Source of the DNA: Ichthyosporea sp. XGB-2017a
Lineage: Eukaryota; Opisthokonta; Ichthyosporea
Assembly: GCA_002811675.1 (NCBI GenBank)
Contig: PDIM01010371.1
Coordinates: forward strand, 4,071-25,153
DNA: 21,083 bases
Reading direction: 5' to 3'
In this document: positions 6,274 through 16,100 of the stretch, one piece after another
How the letters are laid out: each line of letters opens with the position of its first letter
Position numbering within the stretch: the first letter of the stretch is position 1
The notes under the pieces: generated by a model
Told to the model about the DNA's origin: nothing
Seen by the model: the letters and a program-made list of their open reading frames with translations, nothing else
Databases searched by the model: none
Position numbers and translations under genes: made by a program

Positions 6274-9200
6274 TGCCCCTCATCCTCCGTGGTATCCTTT
6301 TCCAAAGTCTCCATTTCCCCGGGCAGTAAAATTTCGATGACGACATCTTCTTCCTGGTTGGAAGGCTGGACGTCGACTGAGACGGGCAAAAGTACTGGGG
6401 GTTCTGCTTCGCTAATCATATTCATTGACGGGTGGCTACTGCTTCTGAATGATGATTTTCTAGAAGCTTGGTCCATTACTAAATTGGAGCCCAGCGACTG
6501 AACAGAGGGGTGCGAAGGTAACTCCTTGTCGTCTGTTGTGCTGTCGTCATCACTGCTCTCCTCAGTGTCGCTTGCTTCGAATTCAATGTGTACAGACTCT
6601 GGGGTTGTTTTGAGGTCTTCATATTGCTGCATCAGCCTGACAATGGGCTCGCTTAGTTTGAAAGATGAATTTAATTTGAGCAAGGACAATAGCGAGTTTT
6701 TAGTAAATGTAATTGGTGACAGGACACGTTGGAGCTTTTCTTTGTTTGAGCACATTTCAAGATATTCGCGTAGCGTGTCGGAATCAATGTCTTCAACGAC
6801 CCCGTCCTTTATGCAAATACCAAAGTTGTTGACAATCATTGGAGGACTTGCTTTTCGCTTGCTCGCAAGAAAGGCTCTTGCTATGGAAAAGAGTGCTTTG
6901 GTGGTGCTATATTGACACTTTGCTGCAAAAATGTCAGATTCAGCGAAAACTTCGTCATAGTGGCAGTCTGGCTTGGTTTGGGAAACCTTGTCAAAGTACA
7001 TGATCCGTTCACCGATGCTATTATTTACACGATTGATAAAGAGGGACAGCTGTTCACACTGGAAGACCGCCAAATCACTTTTGTGCTCTATATAATTGTC
7101 CTTTTTGTCAATTTGACTCATAATACGGTTAATTTGGGTTTGTCGGCGACCCGTGGAGGACATTCGCCTATCCGCGCGCGAGGCAAACTCTACTCGGATA
7201 GAGGGTAGTTGCTTTTCGGGGGGTCGAAGAACTACAGACGCTTTATCTTCCACATTTCCGCCTGTTTTCCTCAAAGAGGTTGAAGACCGGCGGTATTCTG
7301 TGAATGAGGAGCAGTCTTTCAAACGCTTGAGCTCCTCTTCGCCGAGAACGGGAAAGAAAATTTTGGTGATGCCAATGGCAATGTAATTCAGGTGACCAGA
7401 ATATCCTTCGGAATTGATTTTAAATCGCATGAGGCCATACTCGTACGGTTGGGTAATATACATCATGAGAATGGTTAAAAAGTAAATGTTGAATATATTG
7501 CATCCCAATTTGACATCCATGACTTTTACATCGTCGTCTTCTTTTTTAGAATGTTCATATAGTACGGCAATGACCCGTCTAATTGTTGTGGGGATGCTAT
7601 TTTTGTGAGTGACAATCTTTGTCATAATGTTGAAAATTGTGTATTCCAGAAGTTGCTGCTCAAAATATGATACAGAGGGCACGACCCCCTCCGGAATAAC
7701 TGGTGGTTTCTGGTCTTGAAGAAGCCATTTTTCAGTCATTTTTCGCACATACGAGTTGCATCTTTGTCTGGCATAGTGTTCAAAGCGCTTCCTACCCACA
7801 CTCCCCTCGTTCTGGATGCGAATCAGTTTGGCCTCGGAAAGCTCGCTAAAGAGCTCTTGGATGGGCTCGCGAATAACTTTGGAAATGAAATACTCCAAAC
7901 TGTGCATAAAGTATGGCAACAAAGAATAGGACCAAAAATTGGTGTTTGTTTGATTTAGTTTTCGTGAAATCATTTCAACGGCATGTGCCGAGTCTTGATG
8001 CACTAAACCAGCGGAATTGATAAGCAGGGCAAATTCTATATTTAGAGGGTTACTACTTTCATCCTTATAAAAATGAACACTCTCTAAAAGCGCATCAGAC
8101 TTTTGTTGACGAATCAGAGCAATTACAAACTCTGTGGGCAAATCCGATGTGCTCATATCCAAAGATCCCAGACTTGTAGCTGCCAAAGACTCCCTTTTGG
8201 AGGTTTCCGAGTTGAAAAACGTTGTAGACATGGTCAACACCCTTACCAGACTGTTGATAAGTTTACGCGCCGGTTTGGTATTACGAGGATTTTCTAGACT
8301 GTGAACTAATTCAACGGCACACTTGAAATTGTTTGTACACAGAAAGTTTATAAACGCTGCATTGCACAATTGCCTAGGTTGTGTTTGGCTCATGAAATAC
8401 AGTCTGCACAACAAATGCCAATTGTTTGTAAATGAAATTGCTTCTGTCCACGACAGAATGTCATTATCACCCTTTGCCTTGTTTTCTTTTGCTTTGATCA
8501 CTTCCTGGGAAACATCGTCAGCCGATATGGTCATCGCTATGTGAAATAAATAGCTACATAAATTTTTAATACGATTGATCATATTGATGTTGGTATCCGG
8601 TAACGTAATGAGGTTATTATGGGGTTGACAGTACAGCATAGGCTTCCAAAGGCCACCATTATCTGGGATAAAATAAGGTCCCACCTCTTCCAGGGGGCAG
8701 GAAGCATCCAAAATTGTCTTTGCTCGTGCCAAAAATGCAAACATTGTTTGCAAAACAACATCTTTGGATACCCCCCCCTTTTCCAGGCTCCACTGAAAAA
8801 TTGTAGCAAAGTGAAGCGCACTCTCGTTTAAAATGCTTAGCACAATCACACTGACAATCTTCAAAGACGCCATTTTCGCAACCAGTAAGCTCGTCAAATT
8901 TAAAATATGACTATTCCAGGCGATAAATCCATCTGGCAATTTACCCTCCTCCGTCTCCCCCACTTTCAAAAAACTCTGAGCTAAGCTCATTGAATAGCTC
9001 CTGCGAACTATTGCATTAAAGTTCTCTATTAGAAGCGCCTGAATCGAGGCCACAATGCCTGGTACCTTTTCATGTATATCGTTAAATTGCAAATCTGAAA
9101 AAACTGTGCTTTGCATAAAATTAATATACTCTTGAAGAAACAACAGGGAATTTAACGAGTAAATGAGTACTTCGTTTGTGAATGTGCAAGCCTTTTTTTG

Positions 9201-11009
9201 TGCAAAACGATGCTGAAATACCTCTACCACTGATGACATGCACTCGCTAAATACATTTTTGAACGTTCCAAAAAACGCCGGAAACGCTTTCCCCGTGCCC
9301 ACATTAACAACGAGGGGATAATAAATTTGCAGCTCTAGAAAAAGGTCAAAGATCAACCCGTAAATATGGTAGTTTGAATCAGCCAAAGAGTGTGGCACAA
9401 TGATTGGGTGGCGAGTTGGGATATTGTCCAATCCATCGACCCCCTTGATCTCACCACTATTCAAAATCACCGACACAAAATTGCGCTCACGAATATCGGC
9501 TGGGCACGAAAAGTAAAAGGAATAGCTATTGCGGGCAGACAAATTGTCATTTTCGTGAATAGTGCTAAAGCTCTCAAACATTAGCTCATCCATTGATACA
9601 ACTTCATCACAATTGTTCATACGCCCGGGACCAACCAGCTCTTTCAATTGGCTCACTGCCCATGTTTTGTTTTCTTTCAGAAACGCGATAATGGTTTCTT
9701 GATACAAACCCACTGATGGCGAAAAGACATTCTCCCACAAAACTGTCGCAAGCAGAGAGTCGTCTTCAAAGGATGCTGCTGCCTCACTGGTTCGTAAAAT
9801 ACTTGGCCTTTCAGAATGGTTTTTAGTATTACTATTGTTCTTCCCATTATTATTAGCTCCATCATCACTGTCATTTTTCTTTTCCTTGCGAGAGAATTTT
9901 CGCGCACTCGAATTACGAACCACAGAATCTATATTCTGCAAAGAGAGAATGGTCACATGAATTACTGCAAGCAGTGTTTCCACGTTGACCAAATTTCCAT
10001 GATTGGGAAAGTCCGCCAGGGAATAAACAGAGCGGAAAATTTGGTCAATATTATGAGCCACATCCAAAAAGACATTTACATACATTGACTTGATAAACGC
10101 TTGCAGCCCATGCACATCTCCAGGGCTATAGAAATGATCCCAAATCTTAATATCATCCTGGACCAACTCGACAAAAGTGTTCAGCAGCATGCGGTAGTCG
10201 TTCAGGTTGAAGTCGTTCATGTGCTTCACTGCATGCCCGCTTGAGTCGAAAAAGGCCGAGTATATACTGTACAACTTTCTCCTTCTCACAGACTTGATGG
10301 CATGAAAATGATCCTTTGGGGACACCAGTAGACTCAGCTTTTTCAAAATGGAATAGCGCTTATCCAAATTGTGCAAATCCAAGGGATGCGGTTGAATTCG
10401 CAATTGGCTTTTAAAATAAGAAATAAAATGCGACTTTAACTCCATCAAATGCTCCGCAAACAAATCACTCTCATACGAGACATTATCCTTTCCCGTGAAG
10501 ATTTGAAAACAATCATTCGAAATGATATTAACAAATTCTTCAAAAATCTCATCCTCTGGATCACCTTTTCCATACCTGTCTAACAACATTACCAAGGAAA
10601 ACCCCAAAGACCCTTTGGCACTCACCGCTTCCAGCGTCCCTCGCTCACTGATATTCATAGGATTATTCCCAGTATCACTCTTTGTTGGAGCTTCCTCCTT
10701 TTCAGTGTTGCTATTTATTGTCTGATCCAGAACATTTACCAGCTCCAGCGAGGCAAGCTCCAAAGAGTGCACACAGTCTTTTCGTTTGGGATTCACCACG
10801 GTCTGGAACTCATCTCGGTCAAGCTTTCCCTCGAGACTCTCGAGCACACCTGGGAATTTGGTCACACTGCGATGCAGCGACATGCATTGCTTCTCCAGTG
10901 CAGCATGGTTCTTTTTGATTTTGCTCTCAATGGAAGCAATCTCAAGCGCTAATTCATCCACACTTTCAGTGATTTTACCTAGAAAATTGGAATCTCTCTC
11001 GAGTTGCAT
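6270..11009 (-). CDS. Large protein with C-terminal IQGAP-like RasGAP-fold region, function unknown
   Basis: A single 1579-aa open frame. Its ATG is the first after an in-frame TAA only one codon upstream. Residues about 15-60 look like a short coiled coil. Residues about 150-950 are helical-looking with no family I can name, interrupted by an Asn/Lys/Ser-rich linker near 375-395. Residues about 1000-1250 resemble the RasGAP domain of IQGAP proteins. REPIQELFS, then a KW-x-IPEG-VxP stretch, then SIPTTIRRVIAVLYEH (about 1138-1153) match the layout of the IQGAP helix preceding the FLRFINPA block. That block itself reads NIYFLTILMMYITQPYEYG (about 1177-1195): the catalytic arginine is lost, though the Pro and Tyr/Gly spacing remains. 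No arginine finger is evident. I see no calponin-homology or IQ motifs. The C-terminus (about 1480-1579) is acidic and Ser-rich. It may be a scaffold or pseudo-GAP that binds a small GTPase. Tethering subunits (COG3, WASH complex) were considered and not supported. Confidence 0.6.
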   Translation of the reverse strand: MQLERDSNFLGKITESVDELALEIASIESKIKKNHAALEKQCMSLHRSVTKFPGVLESLEGKLDRDEFQTVVNPKRKDCVHSLELASLELVNVLDQTINSNTEKEEAPTKSDTGNNPMNISERGTLEAVSAKGSLGFSLVMLLDRYGKGDPEDEIFEEFVNIISNDCFQIFTGKDNVSYESDLFAEHLMELKSHFISYFKSQLRIQPHPLDLHNLDKRYSILKKLSLLVSPKDHFHAIKSVRRRKLYSIYSAFFDSSGHAVKHMNDFNLNDYRMLLNTFVELVQDDIKIWDHFYSPGDVHGLQAFIKSMYVNVFLDVAHNIDQIFRSVYSLADFPNHGNLVNVETLLAVIHVTILSLQNIDSVVRNSSARKFSRKEKKNDSDDGANNNGKNNSNTKNHSERPSILRTSEAAASFEDDSLLATVLWENVFSPSVGLYQETIIAFLKENKTWAVSQLKELVGPGRMNNCDEVVSMDELMFESFSTIHENDNLSARNSYSFYFSCPADIRERNFVSVILNSGEIKGVDGLDNIPTRHPIIVPHSLADSNYHIYGLIFDLFLELQIYYPLVVNVGTGKAFPAFFGTFKNVFSECMSSVVEVFQHRFAQKKACTFTNEVLIYSLNSLLFLQEYINFMQSTVFSDLQFNDIHEKVPGIVASIQALLIENFNAIVRRSYSMSLAQSFLKVGETEEGKLPDGFIAWNSHILNLTSLLVAKMASLKIVSVIVLSILNESALHFATIFQWSLEKGGVSKDVVLQTMFAFLARAKTILDASCPLEEVGPYFIPDNGGLWKPMLYCQPHNNLITLPDTNINMINRIKNLCSYLFHIAMTISADDVSQEVIKAKENKAKGDNDILSWTEAISFTNNWHLLCRLYFMSQTQPRQLCNAAFINFLCTNNFKCAVELVHSLENPRNTKPARKLINSLVRVLTMSTTFFNSETSKRESLAATSLGSLDMSTSDLPTEFVIALIRQQKSDALLESVHFYKDESSNPLNIEFALLINSAGLVHQDSAHAVEMISRKLNQTNTNFWSYSLLPYFMHSLEYFISKVIREPIQELFSELSEAKLIRIQNEGSVGRKRFEHYARQRCNSYVRKMTEKWLLQDQKPPVIPEGVVPSVSYFEQQLLEYTIFNIMTKIVTHKNSIPTTIRRVIAVLYEHSKKEDDDVKVMDVKLGCNIFNIYFLTILMMYITQPYEYGLMRFKINSEGYSGHLNYIAIGITKIFFPVLGEEELKRLKDCSSFTEYRRSSTSLRKTGGNVEDKASVVLRPPEKQLPSIRVEFASRADRRMSSTGRRQTQINRIMSQIDKKDNYIEHKSDLAVFQCEQLSLFINRVNNSIGERIMYFDKVSQTKPDCHYDEVFAESDIFAAKCQYSTTKALFSIARAFLASKRKASPPMIVNNFGICIKDGVVEDIDSDTLREYLEMCSNKEKLQRVLSPITFTKNSLLSLLKLNSSFKLSEPIVRLMQQYEDLKTTPESVHIEFEASDTEESSDDDSTTDDKELPSHPSVQSLGSNLVMDQASRKSSFRSSSHPSMNMISEAEPPVLLPVSVDVQPSNQEEDVVIEILLPGEMETLEKDTTEDEGQ

Positions 11010-11184
11010 TTTTTACGTAACCAGTACCGTAGATTAACACATTTAAATACAAAAGAATCAAGGAACTCGCCTTGAAGCAGAAAACAAAACCTGGATGTTC
11101 AAAATCAAAGACAAAGAAGAAAAAGAAAAGATAAGAAGCACACACACAAAAAAAAATTCATTCATAAAGTGGCTCGAAAAAGCC

Positions 11185-11208
11185 AAAAAAAAAAAAAAAA
11201 AAAAAAAA
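11185..11208. repeat. A24 homopolymer
   Basis: Twenty-four consecutive A residues in the divergent promoter, close to the shorter A5-A6 runs around it. Such poly(dA:dT) tracts often exclude nucleosomes at promoters; its exact length may be affected by sequencing error. Confidence 0.85.
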
Positions 11209-11313
11209 TCAAAATCGAGGTTTCTTCATTTTTTTTTTAATTCTGGCACAACCACAATTTTGTATGGGGTTTTGAATTTTTTTTCAAATTCCAGGAAAGT
11301 TCAGCAATTTGTT

Positions 11314-11374
11314 CAAGTCACAAGTGACAACTGACAAGTATCAAGTCACAACGTCTCCTGCTCACAAGTCACAG
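11314..11374. repeat. Cluster of CAAGTCACA elements upstream of IFT54
   Basis: CAAGTCACA occurs at 11314-11322, 11342-11350 and 11365-11373, with a variant CAAGTGACA at 11321-11329. The first copy and the variant form the inverted repeat GTCAC-AA-GTGAC (11317-11328). The cluster is 115-175 bp upstream of the IFT54 ATG. It could be a transcription-factor binding array or simple local duplication. Confidence 0.5.
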
Positions 11375-11488
11375 AAAAAAAAAGAAAAGAAAAGAGTGAA
11401 AGAGATAGAAAATCTCTTTTTGTAGTTTCTGAAAATTTTTTACTAAATCTTGTCAATTAGAGTAAACTCGACGACAGTAGAAACCAGT

Positions 11489-13007
11489 ATGGATCCAGCA
11501 ATCGCGGCAAAGACAAAAAAGGCACTTGGAGAGTACATCAAGAAGCCTCCTCTCACAGAAAAACTTCTTTCAAAACCCCCATTTCGCTTCTTGCACGATG
11601 TCATCACGGAAACTATAAACGCCACAGGATTTGCTGAAGGTATGAGTGTGCATTTTTGCCCTTCTCTTTGCGGAGCTTTGGTTTGTCTGACTTTTCCTAT
11701 TTTCTTTTTCTTTCCGTTTAGGACTATATACGGCGCAAGAATTAAACTCGGCAAATATTAAAGAAAAGGAAGCAAAGATTGAGTTTCTTTCAAAAATCAT
11801 CAAGGTGGTGTCTATTTGTGATGGCAAGGAATTAAAGGTAAAGCCATCGAAAATTGTGGCTGGGCATGAGCCCGAGGCGACCAATGAATTTTTGCAAAAG
11901 TTGGGAAAGGCAATTAAAAATGGGGCAGATTCCAAAGCTGCAGTAGGTCAAGCGCTTGGGAAAAAAAAGTCGAGCACTGCTAGTGATTCACCCAAGCGGT
12001 CAAAAAAGAGCTCGGAAAAGGTCAAAGAAAAGGAGGCTTCCTCATCTTCCTCTCCGAGGGGCAACAACAGTCAGAGACCAAAAGCACCAAAAGCTGGCTC
12101 TGAACGCCGTCGCCCATCGGCAGCGGCAGCCGAGGAGGAAGAAGACTCCTTGCGAAACGTCCGTCCAAATTCTGCACGTGGGCATCGCCGGCCTCAAGAT
12201 GAGGCCAACAATTCCGAAGAGGAGTTCCCCCCAGCCATGCAAAACAGTGCGGCGGTAGAAGGTGACATAATGGCAGGATCCTCGCGAAAAGATGCCGCAC
12301 GCGAAGATCAGCAGCAAGCTAACCCACCAAAACGAATGGAAAGACCCTCTTCTGCTCGTATGGCACCCCCAAAAATTCGCCGGGAAAGTGAGGTGGTGGA
12401 GGACAGGGTGGGTTCTGGAAAGGCAGTCTCTTCAGTTATTGTGGAAAATGATGCTTGTGGTATTGAGTCGAGTGACGAAGAAGAGGAGGCGTTAGCAAGC
12501 GGTATGCAAGAGGTAAAAGGGGGCATCTCAGTGAATGAAGCCGCCACTCTCAAAGAGGGTGACCACGGGCAGCTGGTGCGTGGCATCCTGGAAACGAAAA
12601 AGGAATTGTCCGGTGCCCCAGAGGATTCTTCTTCACCGGTTCTTGACAAGAATGCGCTTAAAGCCAAACAAATTGCGGAAAAAGAAACCGAAAAGTTACG
12701 CTCGTCGATTCAAGCGCTGTGTCGCAGTGCCAATCCATTGGGGAAAATTTTAGATTACATCCAAGAAGATATGGACAGTATGCACAAAGAGCTGGAATTG
12801 TGGACCGAAGAGAACCGTCAGTGTAGTCATTCTCTTAGAGATGATGCGATGGCAGAAGATAACTCTCTCGACTTGCTGAAAGGACAACTGAAAGAGCTTG
12901 ATTTGGCAATGGAAGACCAACTGGACGCAATCAATGCAGTAAAAGCGAATTTATTGAAAAATGATGAAAAGATTAAAGTTATGCTTACTAGCATTGCAGG
13001 TCATTAA
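11489..13007 (+). CDS. IFT54: Intraflagellar transport protein IFT54 (TRAF3IP1/MIP-T3), two exons
   Basis: Exons 11489-11639 and 11722-13007 give a 478-aa protein. IFT54 is a subunit of the IFT-B (peripheral) complex that carries cargo, including tubulin, along the axoneme. Its N-terminal calponin-homology-like domain can bind microtubules or tubulin, and its C-terminal coiled coil pairs with IFT20. Residues 1-115 match the family closely: [18 protein letters not shown], then [13 protein letters not shown] across the splice junction, then [18 protein letters not shown]. The middle (about 125-330) is charged and low complexity, with the conserved block [11 protein letters not shown] near 262 followed by [10 protein letters not shown]. 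Residues about 364-475 form the coiled coil, with [22 protein letters not shown] and [11 protein letters not shown] typical of IFT54. It is shorter than the human protein (about 690 aa) because the charged linker is shorter. AATAAA begins one base after the stop codon. Confidence 0.96.
11640..11721 (+). other. IFT54 intron (82 bp)
   Basis: The donor GTATGAGT follows GCTGAAG, and the acceptor TTTCCGTTTAG has a strong pyrimidine tract. The intron is in phase 1 within a glycine codon. Removal restores [12 protein letters not shown], matching IFT54 homologues across the join. It lies inside the calponin-homology-like domain. Confidence 0.95.
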
Positions 13008-13107
13008 GAATAAAGAATACGAAGAAAGTACTTTTTAAGGTTTTGTTTTTATTCCGCAACGTAATGTTTGACTGAGCATTGATATTCAATTTTTTTTGTT
13101 TTTTTTT
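13008..13107. other. Convergent 3' region between IFT54 and CEP290
   Basis: The two stop codons are separated by only 100 bp. IFT54 has AATAAA at 13009-13014 (plus). CEP290 has AATAAA at 13048-13053 (minus), 54 bases past its stop. With normal cleavage distances the two mature 3' ends would meet or overlap in about 13020-13045. A T8/T11-rich tract sits next to the CEP290 stop. Confidence 0.7.
13048..13053 (-). promoter_or_regulatory. Polyadenylation signal AATAAA of CEP290
   Basis: Minus-strand AATAAA lies 54 bases past the CEP290 TAA, in the short convergent spacer with IFT54. Confidence 0.6.
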
Positions 13108-16100
13108 TTACGTGAAGGACACTGTAACACCAAACTGATGAGATAGAAGACGAAGTTGATCTTCATACTTCTTCAACTTGCGCAACGCTTCTTTGTGACT
13201 GACTTTCAGTTCTTCCACTTCGGCGAAAAAGGCAGAATCAAATGGATCAAGCTCCTTTTGAAGAGCAGCATTGGCAGAGACAAGGCTCTCCTTCTCAGCT
13301 TGCAGAGCTGTAAACTCAGTCAGAAGCTTATCAAAACGCTCCTGACGCACAAAGTCCAAGTCAGACCCTGACCCGCTGGTCGCTCGCGTCAATGCCATTT
13401 TCAAGTTACCAATTTCCTCGGTCAGCTGGTTTCGTTGGGTAGATAATTCCACCACACGATCTTTGCACTGCTGCAATTCAGTCGCAATAGATATGATTGC
13501 TTCGCCACCTTTGGTACCTTGCCTTACCAAAGAAAGCTGTTCTTTGAGCTTACGAATTTCAGTTTTCAACACGGCAGACTTTTCACTTGCCTCTTTGCAT
13601 TCTTTTGACTTTTGCTCCAAGCCAATATTTTTTCTATTCAATTCAGCTTCCAGTGTGGCAATTTTCTCATCATAAACATGGCTGACAGCAACCACACTGC
13701 TCTCGCCCTTTCGGTCTACATGGTTATCAACATGCGACTGGAGTTTCTCCATATCACTCTCCAGATGGCGTAACTTGATTTCTACATCTTCCTTTTCCTT
13801 CGTCAATTTGCTAATATCAGTTTCAGACTTTGCAATTTTTTTGCGCAGCTTTTCATTCTCACCCGCTACTTTGATAATTTGCTTGCTCAGGTCGCCTTGG
13901 GCAGATGATGAAAGGTCGGAGGAGCTCTTCGTTTGTGCAACCTTACCACCATGGGGTACACTTGACAGCGAGGGCTTTTGTTTCAACTCAAGTAAATCAG
14001 TTTTCAGCTTTTTGTTTTCCTTAAGCAATTCCATATACTTTACGTTGGATTTTGATTGCTTGCGCAAAGATGCATTATCCGTCTGCAGCTTTTCAACTAC
14101 TCGCTTTAATGCCTCTATAACCTTTTGCAACTCGGCATTGCTCTTGTTTTTCATGGAAGAAAAGGCCCCAGAGGAAGTTGCAATTGATGGCTGAGAGGAA
14201 GCCTTGTTGTTTTGTGCTATGGGTGGGAAGCTTGCCAAAGAAGAACCACCTGCAGGTACGCCAAATGATTCTAAAAGTGTATCGACATACTGTTTCATGT
14301 CCTTTAAACGACCCTTGATACGAGGAAGCTCAAACGCGGCTTGTTCCTTTTCAAATTGCAGATCCAACGTCGTTTTTTCCAGTTCCAAATTTCGGTTGCT
14401 CGCTTCCGAAAAGGCATCCTGCACACTTTTCAGCTCCTTTTGCATATACAGCTCCTCTTTACCTTCTCTTAGTGCTGCTATATGGTTCTCAAGCGACACA
14501 ATCTGGCTCTTTTGGTCCTCAATCTCGGCTTTTAGGCATGTAATTTCATTTGCTGCTGATACTTGCAAATCACGTTTCAATTTGACAATCTCCTCCTGAC
14601 ACTCAAATAGCTCTCTTCGCAACGACTCAATATATGCCTGCTCTTGAATATTGGCACTTGGTCTCGCAGTATTGACAACCTCCTCACTACCACTTCCATG
14701 CTTGAGTTTTGACTTAAGAGCACCCTTGTCCTTTTCAAGTCTTGCAATAATTTCCTTTTGAAGCGCCACTTCTCGAACATGGTGCTGAATTTCATTTTGC
14801 TTTTCAATCAGCTTGGCACGCAAGCTATCAACTTTATGCTGCCATTTTTTTTCAGCCTCCCAACGAATCACTTCAGGATTATTGGTACGGGAGAGGTGAG
14901 ATATGCTAGTGTTGCTACGATTCAAGGAAGTATTTGACGATTGGCGAGACTGAAGCTGCTGTATCTTGGCCTGCAACTCCCTTACCTCGGTGTTATTAGC
15001 TACCCGTTGCTTCAATTCACTTAGCTCGGCTTCCAGCCGTTGCTCTCTCGATAAAATCTTGTCGCTAGTACGCCTCTGAGAATCATACTGGCGGGAGTAC
15101 AGCGACTGCCTATCCAGTTCGGCTAGCAGGGCTTCCTTTGATGACTTGAGAGCCATCTCTCGCTGCTTACTGTTATGCAGCTCTTCTTTCATAACTTCTA
15201 ATTGTTCTTGCAAACCTTGAACACGCTCTCTGAGCTGTTTTGCATTACTATCTGACAACTGCTTCAATGTCTGCTCTTGGATCCTCAAGTTTTCCTGTGA
15301 GGATTCGTTTTCAGCTTTGGTTAGAAACTCGGCTTTCAAATTCATGAGCGCTTTGCTCACCTGATTGTATTGCTTCTCCTTTAACGCCAATTGATTTTTT
15401 AGACGTGTTATCGCCTGATCATTTTTGGGCACATGCAATTGCTCTGTGCTCTTGCGCACATTTTCAAGCTCATTGTTCAAATCCAATATAGCCGACTCTC
15501 TCCGGTGAAGATTCTGCTGTGTAACATCCACAGTCTGACGAAGAGTATTCACTTCAAATTCCATTTCGCTGCGGACCCGCTCTAATTTGGCTTCATATGA
15601 GCTCTTCATTTCATCCCTGTCCCTAAGCACCTGCCTATACTTTTCCATTTCCTTACTAACCAGCTCCTGCGAGCCCAGCTCTGCATCCCGCAAATGTTGT
15701 TTTAGTTGCGCAATAATTTGCTCTTGCTCGTGAATAATCTCTTCAAGTTCCTCTAGTTTGCGTTCCTCTTCCAGACGATCGATTTCATCTGTTTCAGGAG
15801 GCAAGGCATCTGCAATACTTTGCTTGGGATCCAAGGAGGCGTTCGCGAATTTCTTCAGTTTCTCAATGTTTTCGTCTGTCACCTTCTGCAACTTGGCATT
15901 AAGCATTGTGATTTCTACTTGATGCTCCTCTTTTACAGCTTCCAGCTCTTTATGTGTGGCTGTCAGCATGTCCTGATACTTTGCGAGCGCCTCCTCTTTT
16001 TTAGCCAGCAATGCTTTAGTCGATTTTACTGTTTGTAGTGCCACCTTCTGATTATGGTGCAAGTTTGCCTCATCACTCTCAGCATTCTCGGTCACTTTTT

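Larger units (their letters stand above)
11010..11488. promoter_or_regulatory. Divergent promoter region between the RasGAP-like gene and IFT54
   Basis: 479 bp separate two divergent start codons, so both promoters must lie here unless 5' introns exist. The RasGAP-like side (11100-11160) is purine-rich on the plus strand. The middle has an A24 run (11185-11208) preceded by a TGGCT/AGCCA inverted repeat. The IFT54 side has three copies of CAAGTCACA within 61 bp and an A/G-rich tract. An in-frame TAA (11444-11446) lies upstream of the IFT54 ATG. I found no clear TATA box and no canonical RFX X-box. Confidence 0.55.

Noticed and set aside
6047-6340. Plus-strand hydrophobic ORF (97 aa) between two minus-strand genes
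   Set aside because: It starts at TTG, overlaps the 3' end of the RasGAP-like gene antisense, and its hydrophobicity comes from T-rich DNA; no family is recognised.
6270-11009. Identity as COG3, exocyst or WASH-complex subunit
   Set aside because: Length and helical look fit a tether, but I could not align the diagnostic blocks of COG3, WASHC4 or WASHC5, while the IQGAP-like region aligns over several blocks.
11170-11208. TGGCT/AGCCA hairpin followed by A24 as a terminator
   Set aside because: On the plus strand the run is A, not T; on the minus strand the T run precedes the hairpin. Intrinsic terminators are also not expected for this eukaryotic Pol II setting.
11010-11488. RFX X-box in the divergent promoter (GTAACC-AG-TACC at about 11017-11028)
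   Set aside because: Only half of the X-box pattern fits, the second half-site lacks the GGNAAC form, and it sits next to the RasGAP-like start rather than IFT54.
11450-11761. Alternative 103-aa frame from TTG at 11450 running through the IFT54 intron
   Set aside because: The start is not ATG, and splicing at 11640/11721 restores the IFT54 homology exactly; the read-through sequence after residue 51 is unrelated.
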